From assembly GCF_021390595.1 (NCBI RefSeq), contig NZ_JAJEJR010000003.1, forward strand, positions 558,001 to 622,000: 64,000 bases of DNA. The letters run 5' to 3'. Source of the stretch: Paraburkholderia sp. HP33-1. Lineage in GTDB: Bacteria; Pseudomonadota; Gammaproteobacteria; Burkholderiales; Burkholderiaceae. Numbering within the stretch: the stretch's first letter is position 1; every line of letters starts with the position of its first letter. Of this stretch, positions 24,422 through 33,459 are shown one piece after another. The notes below the pieces were generated by a model that saw nothing but the letters and a program-made list of their open reading frames with translations, ran no database searches and was not told the origin of the DNA. Made by a program: the position numbers and the translations under genes.

Positions 24422-25666
24422 ATGAATCGATGCAAGCGGTGGCTTGGGCGGTTGGCATGCGTGGTAGTGTTCGTCGCGACCCACGCACGGGCCGACGATG
24501 GCATTTCCTTCTGGGTGCGGGCAGCGGATGCGGGGTTCGTCACTCCGCTGGTCGCCACATGGAATCAAGGTCATCCGACCAAGGTGAATCTGACCATCAT
24601 CCCGAGCGATGACTTCGTCACCAAGTTCGGCACCGCGTCGGCAGGAGGCGCCGCGCCCGACGTGATCGCCATCGACCTGATTTTCGTGCCCGAATTTGCG
24701 CGGGCGGGCCAGTTGACCGACATTACGGACCAAGCCAAAAAGCTGCCTTTCTACCAGACCCTCAGTCCCTCTCATCTTCGGCTCGGGAGTTACCAGGGCA
24801 AGCAATATGCGTTGCCTTTCAGCGCGGAAAGTTCGATGTTGCTGTACAACAAGAGCCTCTTCAAACGCGCAGGACTAAATCCCGACCAGCCGCCGAAGAC
24901 GTGGGCCGAACTCGAAGCCGACGCCAAAAAGATCACCGCGCTCGGCAACGGAGTCAAGGGTTTCTATTTTTCCGGTGCGTGCGGCGGCTGCAACATCTTT
25001 ACGATGACGCCCTATGTCTGGGCGTCCGGTGGCGACCTGTTCTCAGCAGACGGCAAGACGGCGACGCTCAATAATCCCGCGCTCGAAGGCACGCTTGCCA
25101 TGTATCGCCGTATGTGGGAAGCGGGCGATATTCCAGCGAGCGCGAAAACGGACAGCGGCGCCAACTTCATCAACGCGTTCCTGACTGGCAAGATCGGCAT
25201 GGTCGGTTCCGGTGCATTTTCAATCGGCATCCTGAAGAAAACGCATCCTGAGATCGACTTCGGCCTCGCCTATCTGCCCGGACAGAATGGCGGCTGGGCG
25301 AGCTTCGCCGGTGGTGACTCGATCGCCATCCCGGTGGGCTCGCAGCACAAGCAGGACGCGCTCGAATTCATCAAGTGGAGCCTCAGCGAACAAGTCCAGG
25401 TCGATCAGTTTGCGAAGAACGGCAGTATTCCCGTGCGTGTCGACCTCGCCGACAACGCCTATAGCAAGCTGGACAGCCGCTATCTGCTCGCCGCCACGGC
25501 GATGAGCAAAGGTCGCACGCCGTACAGCGCAAAGTTCAATCAGTTGATCAACGATCCGAACGGCCCCTGGCTCGCCATGATTCAGGAGGCGGTTTTCGGC
25601 AAGGGCGTCGATGCGGCCGTCTCGACTGCGCAGGCACGCTTCACCGAGATCCTGAACGCCCAGTAG
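24422..25666 (+). CDS. ABC sugar transporter substrate-binding protein (first system)
   Basis: A 414-residue periplasmic protein with AGAGGAG upstream of ATG 24422. Residues 1-24 form a signal peptide ending ARADD. The mature protein fits the SBP_bac_1 (maltose-binding-like) family, with features such as DVIAIDLIFVPEFARAGQLTDIT, YALPFSAESSMLLYNKSLF and PPKTWAELEADAKKI. These families capture oligosaccharides and sugar phosphates. It is the first gene of an operon with two permeases and a GH127 enzyme, so an arabinofuranose-containing oligosaccharide is the likely ligand (inference). No lipobox is present. Confidence 0.92.
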   Translation: MNRCKRWLGRLACVVVFVATHARADDGISFWVRAADAGFVTPLVATWNQGHPTKVNLTIIPSDDFVTKFGTASAGGAAPDVIAIDLIFVPEFARAGQLTDITDQAKKLPFYQTLSPSHLRLGSYQGKQYALPFSAESSMLLYNKSLFKRAGLNPDQPPKTWAELEADAKKITALGNGVKGFYFSGACGGCNIFTMTPYVWASGGDLFSADGKTATLNNPALEGTLAMYRRMWEAGDIPASAKTDSGANFINAFLTGKIGMVGSGAFSIGILKKTHPEIDFGLAYLPGQNGGWASFAGGDSIAIPVGSQHKQDALEFIKWSLSEQVQVDQFAKNGSIPVRVDLADNAYSKLDSRYLLAATAMSKGRTPYSAKFNQLINDPNGPWLAMIQEAVFGKGVDAAVSTAQARFTEILNAQ

Positions 25667-25680
25667 GAGGCGCTAAGACA

Positions 25681-26625
25681 ATGGACGTGCTGAACGAAGC
25701 GCCGCCCGGCGGCACCCGTTTCGCGCCGCCGGGCAAGCTCCGGAAGCAGCGTGGGGGAACGGGCCGCCGCGGGCGCGCTGGATACTGGTTCGTGCTGCCT
25801 TGCCTGACCTTTACGGCGGTATTTTTTCTCCTGCCGTTGGCAATGACGATCGGCATGTCGTTCTACCACTGGCCACTGATGGGCGTGCCCTCGTTTGCGG
25901 GAATTCGCAACTATTTCGACCTGCTGCACGACGCGTCGTTCTGGGGCGCGCTGTGGTTTACGACCGAGTACACGCTGCTCGTCACGCCAGCGATCTTCGT
26001 GGTGGCTTTCGCGCTGGCGTTGCTGGTGAATCAGGCAAGCCGCTTTGTCGGCATCTTCCGGACTGCGTTTTTCTTGCCGGTCGTCATCGGCATGACGACG
26101 GCGAGCCTGCTGTGGGTATGGCTGTTCAACGATCAGGTCGGCATCTTCAGTGCGATCCTGATGCAACTGGGTATCGTCAGCGAGCCGGTGCAGTGGCTCG
26201 GCGACACCCATTCGGCCCTTGCCTCGCTGATCGTCATGGTGGTGTGGAAAGCCTGCGGCTTCACGATGGTGATCCTTCTGGTCGGTATGCAGGCCATCCC
26301 GCGGGATCTCTACGAGGCAGCCCGTATCGACGGCGCGCAGTGGTGGGCGCAACAGCGCTACATCACGCTGCCGATGATGCGGCGCACCTTCGCGCTCGCG
26401 CTGATCATGGCGGTTATCGGTTCCTACCTGGCATTCGAGCAGTTCTACGTGATGACCCGAGGTGGGCCGATGAACAGCACGATCACGGTGGTGCACTGGA
26501 TCTATCGGGCTTCGTTCACGTATTTCAAGCTGGGCTACGGCGCGGCGATGTCGGTGGTGCTGCTGATCGTGTTGCTCGCACTGAGCGTGATGCAGATGGT
26601 TCTTCTGCGAGACGACGATGAGTAA
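25681..26625 (+). CDS. ABC sugar transporter permease (MalF-like, first system)
   Basis: A 314-residue inner-membrane protein with AGGAGG 14 bases after the binding-protein stop. About 40 hydrophilic, basic N-terminal residues precede six hydrophobic segments. The EAA loop with DLYEAARIDGAQWWAQQRYITLPMM (about residues 210-235) matches the consensus that contacts the ATPase. It overlaps the next permease gene by eight bases. No ATPase gene is in this operon. Confidence 0.92.
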   Translation: MDVLNEAPPGGTRFAPPGKLRKQRGGTGRRGRAGYWFVLPCLTFTAVFFLLPLAMTIGMSFYHWPLMGVPSFAGIRNYFDLLHDASFWGALWFTTEYTLLVTPAIFVVAFALALLVNQASRFVGIFRTAFFLPVVIGMTTASLLWVWLFNDQVGIFSAILMQLGIVSEPVQWLGDTHSALASLIVMVVWKACGFTMVILLVGMQAIPRDLYEAARIDGAQWWAQQRYITLPMMRRTFALALIMAVIGSYLAFEQFYVMTRGGPMNSTITVVHWIYRASFTYFKLGYGAAMSVVLLIVLLALSVMQMVLLRDDDE

Positions 26626-27562
26626 CAAGCTACGCTCCGCCGAGACTGGTTTCGGTCAGCTGCCGCCGCCAACCCCGATGCAGGCCAGCGTGCCCGCCTT
26701 GCACTATGCCGGCCACGCACGGCAACTGAAGGTGCGGCTCCAGGTGGTTCTCTACTACCTGGTCTGCGGAGTCGTCACGCTGCTCTTTCTATTTCCGATC
26801 GCCTGGTCCGCGCTCACCTCGTTCTATTCGCCTGCCGATGCGAGCGCGTCCCCGCCACGCTGGATTCCGTCCCGTCTGTCGGTCGAGAATTACCAGAACC
26901 TCGCGGGTTACGGCGAAGGGATCTGGCGTTACCTCGGCAACAGTGCGTCCGTGGCGCTGATGACGGTAGCGATGACCCTCGTACTGTCGACGCTCGGCGG
27001 TTACGGATTCTCGAGATTCCGCTTCCGGGGGCGCAATCTGATCTTCGTCGTCATCCTGGCGACGCTGATGATTCCGTTCCAGTCGATCCTCAACCCGCTC
27101 TTCGTGTTGCTGCGCTGGCTGCATCTGCAAGGTACGCTGTTTGGGCTTGCACTCGTCTACACGACGTTCCAGTTGCCGTTTGCCGTGTTCATGATGCGCA
27201 ACTCGTTCGACTCGGTTCCGCTGGAAATCGAGGATGCATCGCTAATCGATGGATGCAGTTCGCTTCAGTCGCTGCGCATGATCATGTTGCCGCTGGTGCT
27301 GCCTGGGCTCGTGACGGCCGGCCTGTTCGCCTTCTTCGGTTCCTGGAATGAACTGCTGGCTGCGCTGATCCTGCTCGGCGACGCCAGACACTACACCCTC
27401 CCGGTCATGCTGTTGAACGCGCAAAGCGGACAGCTCGGGGCGATCGACTGGGGACTGATGCAGGCCGGCATCACGATTTCGATCCTGCCGTGCGCGATTC
27501 TTTTCCTGTTGCTGCAGCGCTTTTACATCAATGGTCTGATTGCTGGTGCGGTCAAGGCATAA
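26618..27562 (+). CDS. ABC sugar transporter permease (MalG-like, first system)
   Basis: A 314-residue inner-membrane protein starting within the end of the preceding permease gene. The first 45 residues are hydrophilic, followed by six hydrophobic segments. The EAA loop reads EIEDASLIDGCSSLQSLRMIMLPLVLPG (about residues 205-232). The expected membrane topology and C-terminal placement fit MalG-type subunits. The GH127 gene begins 16 bases after its stop. Confidence 0.92.
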   Translation: MSNKLRSAETGFGQLPPPTPMQASVPALHYAGHARQLKVRLQVVLYYLVCGVVTLLFLFPIAWSALTSFYSPADASASPPRWIPSRLSVENYQNLAGYGEGIWRYLGNSASVALMTVAMTLVLSTLGGYGFSRFRFRGRNLIFVVILATLMIPFQSILNPLFVLLRWLHLQGTLFGLALVYTTFQLPFAVFMMRNSFDSVPLEIEDASLIDGCSSLQSLRMIMLPLVLPGLVTAGLFAFFGSWNELLAALILLGDARHYTLPVMLLNAQSGQLGAIDWGLMQAGITISILPCAILFLLLQRFYINGLIAGAVKA

Positions 27563-27578
27563 CCCTTTCCCATACATC

Positions 27579-29552
27579 ATGAACGACACAAGAACCTTGC
27601 GACAGCCTGTAGTAGTCGATTCCGCGTCTACCCGCTACGCGCGCGTCAAACCCGTCGCCGTCACCGCAGTCGAACTGCGCGGCGACTTCTGGGGGCGACG
27701 GTTTGCGACGAACATCGAAAAGACCCTGCCGAGCCAGTGGGACCTGCTTGAAAGCACCGGGCGGCTGAACAATTTCCGCCGGGTGTCCGGCGACCATGAC
27801 GGCCCCTTCGAAGGCATATTTTTCAACGACTCCGACTTGTACAAGTGGCTCGAAGCCGCGTCGTGGGCAGTGGCAAGCGGACCTCACGAGCTGCTGGAGA
27901 AGCGCATAGATGAAGGCATTGCCCTGATCGAACGCGCGCAGGACGAAGACGGATATATCGACAGCTATTTCAGCGTGGAACGGAAGGCGGAGCGTTGGAG
28001 CAACCTGCGCGACCTGCACGAGATGTACTGCGCAGGCCATTTGATCCAGGCTGCGGTCGCGCACCACCGGGCGACCGGAGAGAGCCGCTTGTTGAACGTG
28101 GCGACCCGTTTCGCCGATCTCTTGTGCGATCGTTTCGGCCCCGAGGCGGAAGGGAAGATGGAGGCTATCGACGGGCACGAGGAAATCGAAATGGCGCTCA
28201 TCGAACTCGCGCGCGAAACGGGCAATGACCGGTATCTCGCGCTGGCGCGCTTCTTTATCAAGGCGCGCGGTCGCGGCCTGCTCGCGGGCGGCCGATTCGG
28301 CGACGCGTATTTCCAGGACGAGGTGCCATTCGAGCAAATGGAAACACTGGCTGGGCATGCAGTGCGCGCCTTGTACATGTCGTGCGGCGTGACCGATCTC
28401 TACCTGGAGACCGGCGAAGCAGGCCTGCTACCGCGGCTTGAAACGCTGTGGGACCGGCTGGTCGCGCGTCGCATGTACATTACTGGCGGCGTCGGCGCGC
28501 GGCACGACGGCGAATCGCTCGGGGCCGACTTCGAGTTGCCGAACGGCCAGGCTTATACCGAGACTTGCGCGGCGATTGGCAGCATGATGTGGTGCCACCG
28601 GATGTTTGCCGCAACGGGAGACGCACGTTACGCCGACCTGTTCGAGTGGACGTTGTACAACGGCATGCTGCCGGGCTGGTCGCTTGGTGGGCAAGGGTAT
28701 TACTACGTGAATCCGCTGGAGGACGACGGCGGCCATCGCCGGCAACCCTGGTACTACTGTGCGTGCTGCCCGCCGAATGTCGCGCGCACGGTTGCGTCGC
28801 TGCCCGGCTACGTCTATGGGATCGATGCCGACTCGATCTACGTGCAACAGTACATGGAGAGCGATGCGCAGATCGATTTCAACGGGCGCACGGTGGCACT
28901 GCGCCAGCGCACGCGGTATCCGTGGGACGGCGCTATTGAAATCGGCGTTGATGCGCAGGGCGAGTTCGCGCTCAAGTTGCGGGTCCCCGGATGGGTCGAC
29001 GGCGCGGCTGGATTCGTGACGCCTCGCGATAGCGCAGCGGCTACAACGAGAACGCATGCGCCGATCAGGCTGACCGTCAACGGCCAACCGGTCGACGCAA
29101 ACCCGGACGCGAGCGGCCACATTGTGATCAGGCGATTATGGCAACCCGCAGATGTGGTCCGGATGACGTTGCCCATGAGCCTGCGCGCCTGGCAAAGTCA
29201 CCCGAAGGTTCCCGACAACCGCGGCCGGATCGCGTTGAGTCGCGGGCCCCTGCTGTACTGCGTCGAACGCGCCGACATGCCAGGCGTCGATCTCGACGAG
29301 CTGTATGTCGATCCACACCAACTCGAAGAGGAATGGCGAGAAGATCAACTCGATGGCGTCGTAGTGCTCAAGGGCGCTGCGCAGAAACGCGAAATCGATT
29401 CGAGCTGGTCGGGGGCACTTTACCGGCCGCTGAATCACGCGGCGGATGCAACGCAGCGCGACGATGCCACTGTGATCGCTATCCCTTACTTCGCCTGGCA
29501 TAACGGCGAAAGCGGACCCATGAAGGTCTGGCTGAACTATCGAGGGGACTGA
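27579..29552 (+). CDS. GH127 family beta-L-arabinofuranosidase (HypBA1-like)
   Basis: A 657-residue enzyme from ATG 27579, almost exactly the length of Bifidobacterium HypBA1. There is no signal peptide, so it should be cytoplasmic. The family's zinc/catalytic residues are present: Glu in the GADFELPN area (about 320), Cys in YTETCAAIG (about 334) and the Cys pair in CACCPPN (about 401-402), the first of which aligns with the nucleophile Cys of HypBA1. Other matches are SDLYKWLE, SRGPLLYCVE and a PYFAWHNGESGPMKVW tail. GH127 enzymes release L-arabinose from beta-1,2-linked arabinofuranose, as on hydroxyproline-rich plant glycoproteins. It closes the first importer operon. An unknown beta-linked substrate cannot be excluded. 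Confidence 0.9.
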   Translation: MNDTRTLRQPVVVDSASTRYARVKPVAVTAVELRGDFWGRRFATNIEKTLPSQWDLLESTGRLNNFRRVSGDHDGPFEGIFFNDSDLYKWLEAASWAVASGPHELLEKRIDEGIALIERAQDEDGYIDSYFSVERKAERWSNLRDLHEMYCAGHLIQAAVAHHRATGESRLLNVATRFADLLCDRFGPEAEGKMEAIDGHEEIEMALIELARETGNDRYLALARFFIKARGRGLLAGGRFGDAYFQDEVPFEQMETLAGHAVRALYMSCGVTDLYLETGEAGLLPRLETLWDRLVARRMYITGGVGARHDGESLGADFELPNGQAYTETCAAIGSMMWCHRMFAATGDARYADLFEWTLYNGMLPGWSLGGQGYYYVNPLEDDGGHRRQPWYYCACCPPNVARTVASLPGYVYGIDADSIYVQQYMESDAQIDFNGRTVALRQRTRYPWDGAIEIGVDAQGEFALKLRVPGWVDGAAGFVTPRDSAAATTRTHAPIRLTVNGQPVDANPDASGHIVIRRLWQPADVVRMTLPMSLRAWQSHPKVPDNRGRIALSRGPLLYCVERADMPGVDLDELYVDPHQLEEEWREDQLDGVVVLKGAAQKREIDSSWSGALYRPLNHAADATQRDDATVIAIPYFAWHNGESGPMKVWLNYRGD

Positions 29553-30223
29553 ACGGATCCCGCCTCTTGAGCCGCACGAGAAGGGCAATGCGCGAAAGCT
29601 CGGTGCGACGTCCGAGCATTGCCATTTGTTCGACAGCGAAGGGAAGGCGTTTCAGCGAAGGGTCGAAGCAGCACCAACGGCGTGATCACGTCATTCAACC
29701 TGCGAGTCGACCAATGCCTCACAGTACGCCTGCGCTCGCCTGGATCGCTTGCGCCATGGAATCGAATGAGTCTTTTCCCTGGCCGAGGGAATTGATTCCC
29801 TCCTGCCGCCACGCGCCGGCGGCAACGCCCAACCATGCGATGTCGACTGTCCGCTCATGGCCCGCACTGAGTCCAACAGCCGGGCGCAATGATCGCGTCC
29901 AGAGCGCGTATCAGTCAAAAGGCATAACCCGACCGAGATGATGGCACGAAGTGTCGGACGCCCGGATTTTTCGTGAATTGAGTCAGTAGTCTTTCACCTA
30001 TTTGGCACAGCTTTCACTTTCTGTGTAGGCAGACATCTCTGCCTGAATTGCGAGTCTGCCGCGCAATGCAATTCGCATTCCCTAATATCCGAATCTGAAT
30101 ACATCAATACCGAAATAGGGATTGGACGGATAAAACTAATCGGCATTACTATATTTTCATAATATCAAAGTAGACAAATACAGACAGAGACGGCAGTTCC
30201 GGGACATATCCCAAGGAGGCACG
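29553..30223. other. 671-bp intergenic stretch between the two sugar operons
   Basis: No gene is supported. The last 200 bases are clearly AT-richer than the surroundings and should hold the promoter of the second importer operon. A perfect inverted repeat, AGGCAGA-N4-TCTGCCT, lies at 30027-30044. A CTCATGGCCCG motif near 29854 resembles other intergenic repeats of the window. Confidence 0.5.
30027..30044. promoter_or_regulatory. candidate operator palindrome upstream of the second sugar operon
   Basis: AGGCAGA-CATC-TCTGCCT has two perfect 7-bp arms. It is 180 bp upstream of the ATPase gene, in AT-rich non-coding DNA. It could bind the GntR-type or AraC-type regulator encoded in this locus. 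A single short palindrome is weak evidence. Confidence 0.3.
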
Positions 30224-31306
30224 GTGACGGGCATTCAGCTCAACGGCGTGACAAAGCGGTATGGCGAGACGGAAGTGATCACCGGTCTCGACCTCAATAT
30301 CCACGAGGGCGAATTCCTCGTCTTTCTAGGTCCATCCGGTTGCGGTAAGTCGACGCTGCTGCGCATGATCGCCGGGCTGGAGGGCGTCAGCGAAGGGCAG
30401 ATCAGCATCGGTGGCCGGGAGGTCACCCATCTGCCGCCAGCCAGGCGCGATGTCGCGATGGTGTTCCAGCATTACGCGCTCTATCCGCACATGACGGTCT
30501 ACGACAACATGGCGTTCGGATTGCGCAACTCGGGTGTCGTCGCGAGCGAGATCGACCGGCGCATTACCGAAGCCGCCCGCATGCTCGAACTCGATCCACT
30601 GCTCAAGCGCCGCCCCGCGCAACTGTCGGGCGGTCAGCGTCAGCGGGTCGCGATCGGCCGCGCGGTGGTCAAGGAACCGCAAGCGTTTCTGTTCGACGAG
30701 CCGTTGTCGAACCTCGATGCGGCGTTGCGCACCCGCACCCGGGTCGAATTGGCGCGCATCCATCGGCGCCTCACTTCGACGATGGTGTTCGTCACGCACG
30801 ATCAGATCGAAGCAATGACGCTCGCGACGCGCATCGTCGTGATGAACCGCGGTCGCATCGAGCAAATCGGCGCGCCGCTCGATATCTACCGGCGTCCGGC
30901 CACGCGCTTCGTAGCCGGCTTCATCGGCGCACCGGCAATGAACTTCATCGATGTCGAACCGGCGGGCGAAAGCGGCGGCCGGTTGCTCGCGCGCCTGCCG
31001 GTCGACAACGTCGTGATTCCGACCACGATCGCGGCCGGCAGATTGCCGCCGGGCCAATTCACCCTCGGCATCCGCGCTGAGCATGTGGTGATCGACGCCG
31101 GCGGTGCGCTCAACGGTCGCGCTGAATTCATCGAGCGCCTCGGCGATCGTTCGCTGGCGCACGTGAGTCTGGCCAGCAATCAGATGATCGTGATCGAGAT
31201 TCCACGCGAGTACGAATTGCAGCCCGGCGACCCGCTGCGTATGAGTCTCGACGCCGCCCATCTGCACCTGTTCGACGCCAACGGGATCGCCCATCATGGC
31301 GACTGA
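30224..31306 (+). CDS. sugar ABC transporter ATP-binding protein (MalK/UgpC-like)
   Basis: A 360-residue ATPase starting at GTG 30224, with AAGGAGG upstream. Walker A is GPSGCGKST (about residues 37-45), the Q-loop is in VFQHYALYPHMTVYDNM, the signature is LSGGQRQRVAIGRA (about 133-146), Walker B is AFLFDEPLSNLD (about 153-164), and the switch His is in VFVTHDQIEAM. Residues about 240-360 form the C-terminal regulatory OB/TOBE domain of the CUT1 group. It is the only sugar-type ATPase gene in the two neighbouring importer operons, so it may energise both permease pairs. It overlaps the next gene by 11 bases. Confidence 0.95.
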   Translation: MTGIQLNGVTKRYGETEVITGLDLNIHEGEFLVFLGPSGCGKSTLLRMIAGLEGVSEGQISIGGREVTHLPPARRDVAMVFQHYALYPHMTVYDNMAFGLRNSGVVASEIDRRITEAARMLELDPLLKRRPAQLSGGQRQRVAIGRAVVKEPQAFLFDEPLSNLDAALRTRTRVELARIHRRLTSTMVFVTHDQIEAMTLATRIVVMNRGRIEQIGAPLDIYRRPATRFVAGFIGAPAMNFIDVEPAGESGGRLLARLPVDNVVIPTTIAAGRLPPGQFTLGIRAEHVVIDAGGALNGRAEFIERLGDRSLAHVSLASNQMIVIEIPREYELQPGDPLRMSLDAAHLHLFDANGIAHHGD

Positions 31307-32222
31307 GCGCTCGCTGACGGGCGCTCTGCCGAAAGCGCGGCAACGCCGTTTCGACTACCCCCTCGCGTCCTGGTCGAACGGGCTGTTCGTGTTGCCGTTC
31401 GTGACCGTCTACGTGCTGTTGCTGGTCGTGCCGCTCGCGTACGGCTGGTGGCTGAGCTTGCAGAACGTCGATCTGCTCGCCGGCACTACCGAGTTTATCG
31501 GTCTGAGGAACTATGTCGACCTCGCGTCAGATCCGATCTTTCGCGGCGCCGTGCGCAACACGTTCTACTTCGTGTTCATGACCGTGCCGATGTTCGTCGC
31601 GCTCGGTCTTGCGCTCGCGCTCGTGCTCAACCGGCCAGGCCGGTTCTGCGCCGCGCTGCGTGCGATCTTCTTCGGTTCGTCGGTGCTGTCGGTGACGATC
31701 GTCACGCTCGTCTGGAAGCTGGTATTGATGCCGGGCCGTGGACTGCTCGCCGATGTCAGCCACGCGCTGAACATTCCCGAGTACGTGCCGCTCGTTCATG
31801 AAGCCACGGCGCTGCCGATGATCGCAATCGTCACCGTGTGGTGGATCGTCGGTCTGCCGATGATGCTGTTTCTTGCCGCGCTTCAACAGATCCCGCAGGA
31901 GTTGTACGAAGCGGCCGCGCTCGATAACGCAACCCGTTGGCGCACGTTCGTATCGATCACGTTGCCGTCGATCCGGCGCACTGTCGCGCTGGTTGCGGTG
32001 ATCGAAGCGGTGTTCCAGTTCCAGTTGTTCGGTCAGGCGCAACTGCTGACCGACGGTGGCCCGAACAACGCGTCGCGACCACTTGTCCAGTTCATTTACG
32101 AATCCGGCTTTCGCCAATGGTTGTTCGGCTATTCGGCTGCCGCGGCCCAGGTGCTGTTCGCACTGATGCTGCTAGGTGTCGCCGTGCAGGCATGGATCGT
32201 ACGCAGAAAGGATCCCGTATGA
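31296..32222 (+). CDS. ABC sugar transporter permease (MalF-like, second system)
   Basis: A 308-residue inner-membrane protein overlapping the ATPase gene. The basic N-terminal 30 residues are followed by six hydrophobic segments. The EAA loop is ELYEAAALDNATRWRTFVSITLPSI (about residues 204-228). The stop overlaps the next permease start as ATGA. Together with the next gene it forms the membrane channel of the second CUT1 importer. Confidence 0.92.
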   Translation: MATERSLTGALPKARQRRFDYPLASWSNGLFVLPFVTVYVLLLVVPLAYGWWLSLQNVDLLAGTTEFIGLRNYVDLASDPIFRGAVRNTFYFVFMTVPMFVALGLALALVLNRPGRFCAALRAIFFGSSVLSVTIVTLVWKLVLMPGRGLLADVSHALNIPEYVPLVHEATALPMIAIVTVWWIVGLPMMLFLAALQQIPQELYEAAALDNATRWRTFVSITLPSIRRTVALVAVIEAVFQFQLFGQAQLLTDGGPNNASRPLVQFIYESGFRQWLFGYSAAAAQVLFALMLLGVAVQAWIVRRKDPV

Positions 32223-33106
32223 GTACCACCGCACTGGAGTCCGCTCAGCGTCCCCTCGGCCCCGAACGTTCGCGCGGGTCGTTGACCGGCCGTCTCGGCG
32301 AGCGCGTGATGCTCGGCGCCGTGGTGCTGCTCGCGCTCGTCTGGATCGCGCCGCTGGTCTGGGTGTTCGCGTTGTCGTTCAAGCCGAACGCTTTCCTGCA
32401 GCAGCATACTGATGTGCTTTTCTCGGCGCCGTTCACGCTGCAGAACTACATCAGCATCATCGGCACCTCTGCTGTAGGAGGCTGGTTGATCAACAGCGTG
32501 ATCGTCGCGCTGGGCCAGACCTTGCTGACGCTCGTCATCGCGTCGCTGGCGGGCTACGGCTTCGCGCGCACGACGTTCCCGGGCAAGCGCTGGCTGTACG
32601 TGATCTGCCTCGCGGGGCTCGCGGTTCCCGAGCAGGCGCTCGTGATTCCGCTGCATGGCATCTTCGCTTCGCTCGACTGGCACAACACGTACAGCGCACT
32701 GATCATGCCGCGGCTCGCGTCACCGTTCGGCGTGTACCTGATGACGCAGTACTTCAAGGCCGTGCCCGTTGACATCGAGGAAGCCGCGCTGCTCGACAAC
32801 GCGTCGCGCTTCAAGGTGTTCTTGCGCATCGTGTTGCCGCTGTCCATGCCGGCACAGGCGACGCTCGCGATCTTCACCTTCCTCAGCGCCTGGAACGACT
32901 ACCTGTGGCCGCTCGTGTCGGCATCGAAGCCGGAGATGTATACATTGACGATCGGCCTCGCGTCCACGCAAGGCAATTTCGCGCAATCCGAGGGCATCGG
33001 CTATCTGATGGCGCAAGCTGTTTTCGCCGGCCTGCCGATTTTCGTGCTGTATCTGTTTTTCCAGAAGTACATCGTGGCCGCCGTGGCTGGCACCACGGTG
33101 CGATGA
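32219..33106 (+). CDS. ABC sugar transporter permease (MalG-like, second system)
   Basis: A 295-residue inner-membrane protein from ATG 32219, coupled to the preceding stop. The longer upstream frame reads across the previous permease out of frame and is rejected. Six hydrophobic segments follow a 28-residue hydrophilic N-terminus; the EAA loop is DIEEAALLDNASRFKVFLRIVLPLS (about residues 180-205). The following gene, the binding protein, lies 353 bp downstream beyond a hairpin-forming tandem repeat array, an unusual gap inside an importer operon. Confidence 0.92.
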   Translation: MSTTALESAQRPLGPERSRGSLTGRLGERVMLGAVVLLALVWIAPLVWVFALSFKPNAFLQQHTDVLFSAPFTLQNYISIIGTSAVGGWLINSVIVALGQTLLTLVIASLAGYGFARTTFPGKRWLYVICLAGLAVPEQALVIPLHGIFASLDWHNTYSALIMPRLASPFGVYLMTQYFKAVPVDIEEAALLDNASRFKVFLRIVLPLSMPAQATLAIFTFLSAWNDYLWPLVSASKPEMYTLTIGLASTQGNFAQSEGIGYLMAQAVFAGLPIFVLYLFFQKYIVAAVAGTTVR

Positions 33107-33284
33107 ATCGCTGGAATACCGATGTTTCACGGCATCGGCGCCTTGTTGAGAAGAACCGGTCAAGATGTTGACCAATAAGCGGCCGCACGGTGGCGATTGG
33201 AAATACGCGGCTCATTTACTGACCATCGTTGGTGGGATCGAAGCAGGCGCTGATGCGTCAATTGCGGATCGACACGCTGAATCG

Positions 33285-33443
33285 CTAACTCCCATCGGCG
33301 TCATTTGATGGGGTGGGAATAAGCGCTGAAGCACTAACTCCCATCGACATCGTTTGATGGGATGGGAGTAAGTGCTAAAGCACTAACTCCCATCGACATC
33401 GTTTGACGGGATGGGAGTAAGTGCTAAAGCACTAACTCCCATC
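33285..33443 (+). repeat. tandem 49-bp repeat array forming strong RNA hairpins
   Basis: CTAACTCCCATCG recurs at 33285, 33334, 33383 and 33432, an exact 49-bp period: three full units plus a partial fourth. Across each unit junction, GATGGGAGT pairs with ACTCCCATC (9 bp), and inside it AGTGC pairs with GCACT around a TAAA loop. This gives 14 pairs with one A-A mismatch at 33361-33394 and 33410-33443; the first junction is more degenerate. The last hairpin ends five bases before the AGGAG site of the binding-protein gene. The array also allows alternative pairing within a unit. It could stabilise mRNA, attenuate transcription or bind a regulator. Confidence 0.88.
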
Positions 33444-33459
33444 GACACAGGAGACAATC

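Noticed and set aside
31937..32218. A long 5' extension of the second permease gene of the second sugar system
   Set aside because: The extension lies inside the first permease gene in another frame; the coupled ATG at 32219 gives a normal MalG-like N-terminus.
33285..33443. The repeat array as a CRISPR
   Set aside because: The units are contiguous with an exact 49-bp period and have no variable spacers, and no cas genes are near.
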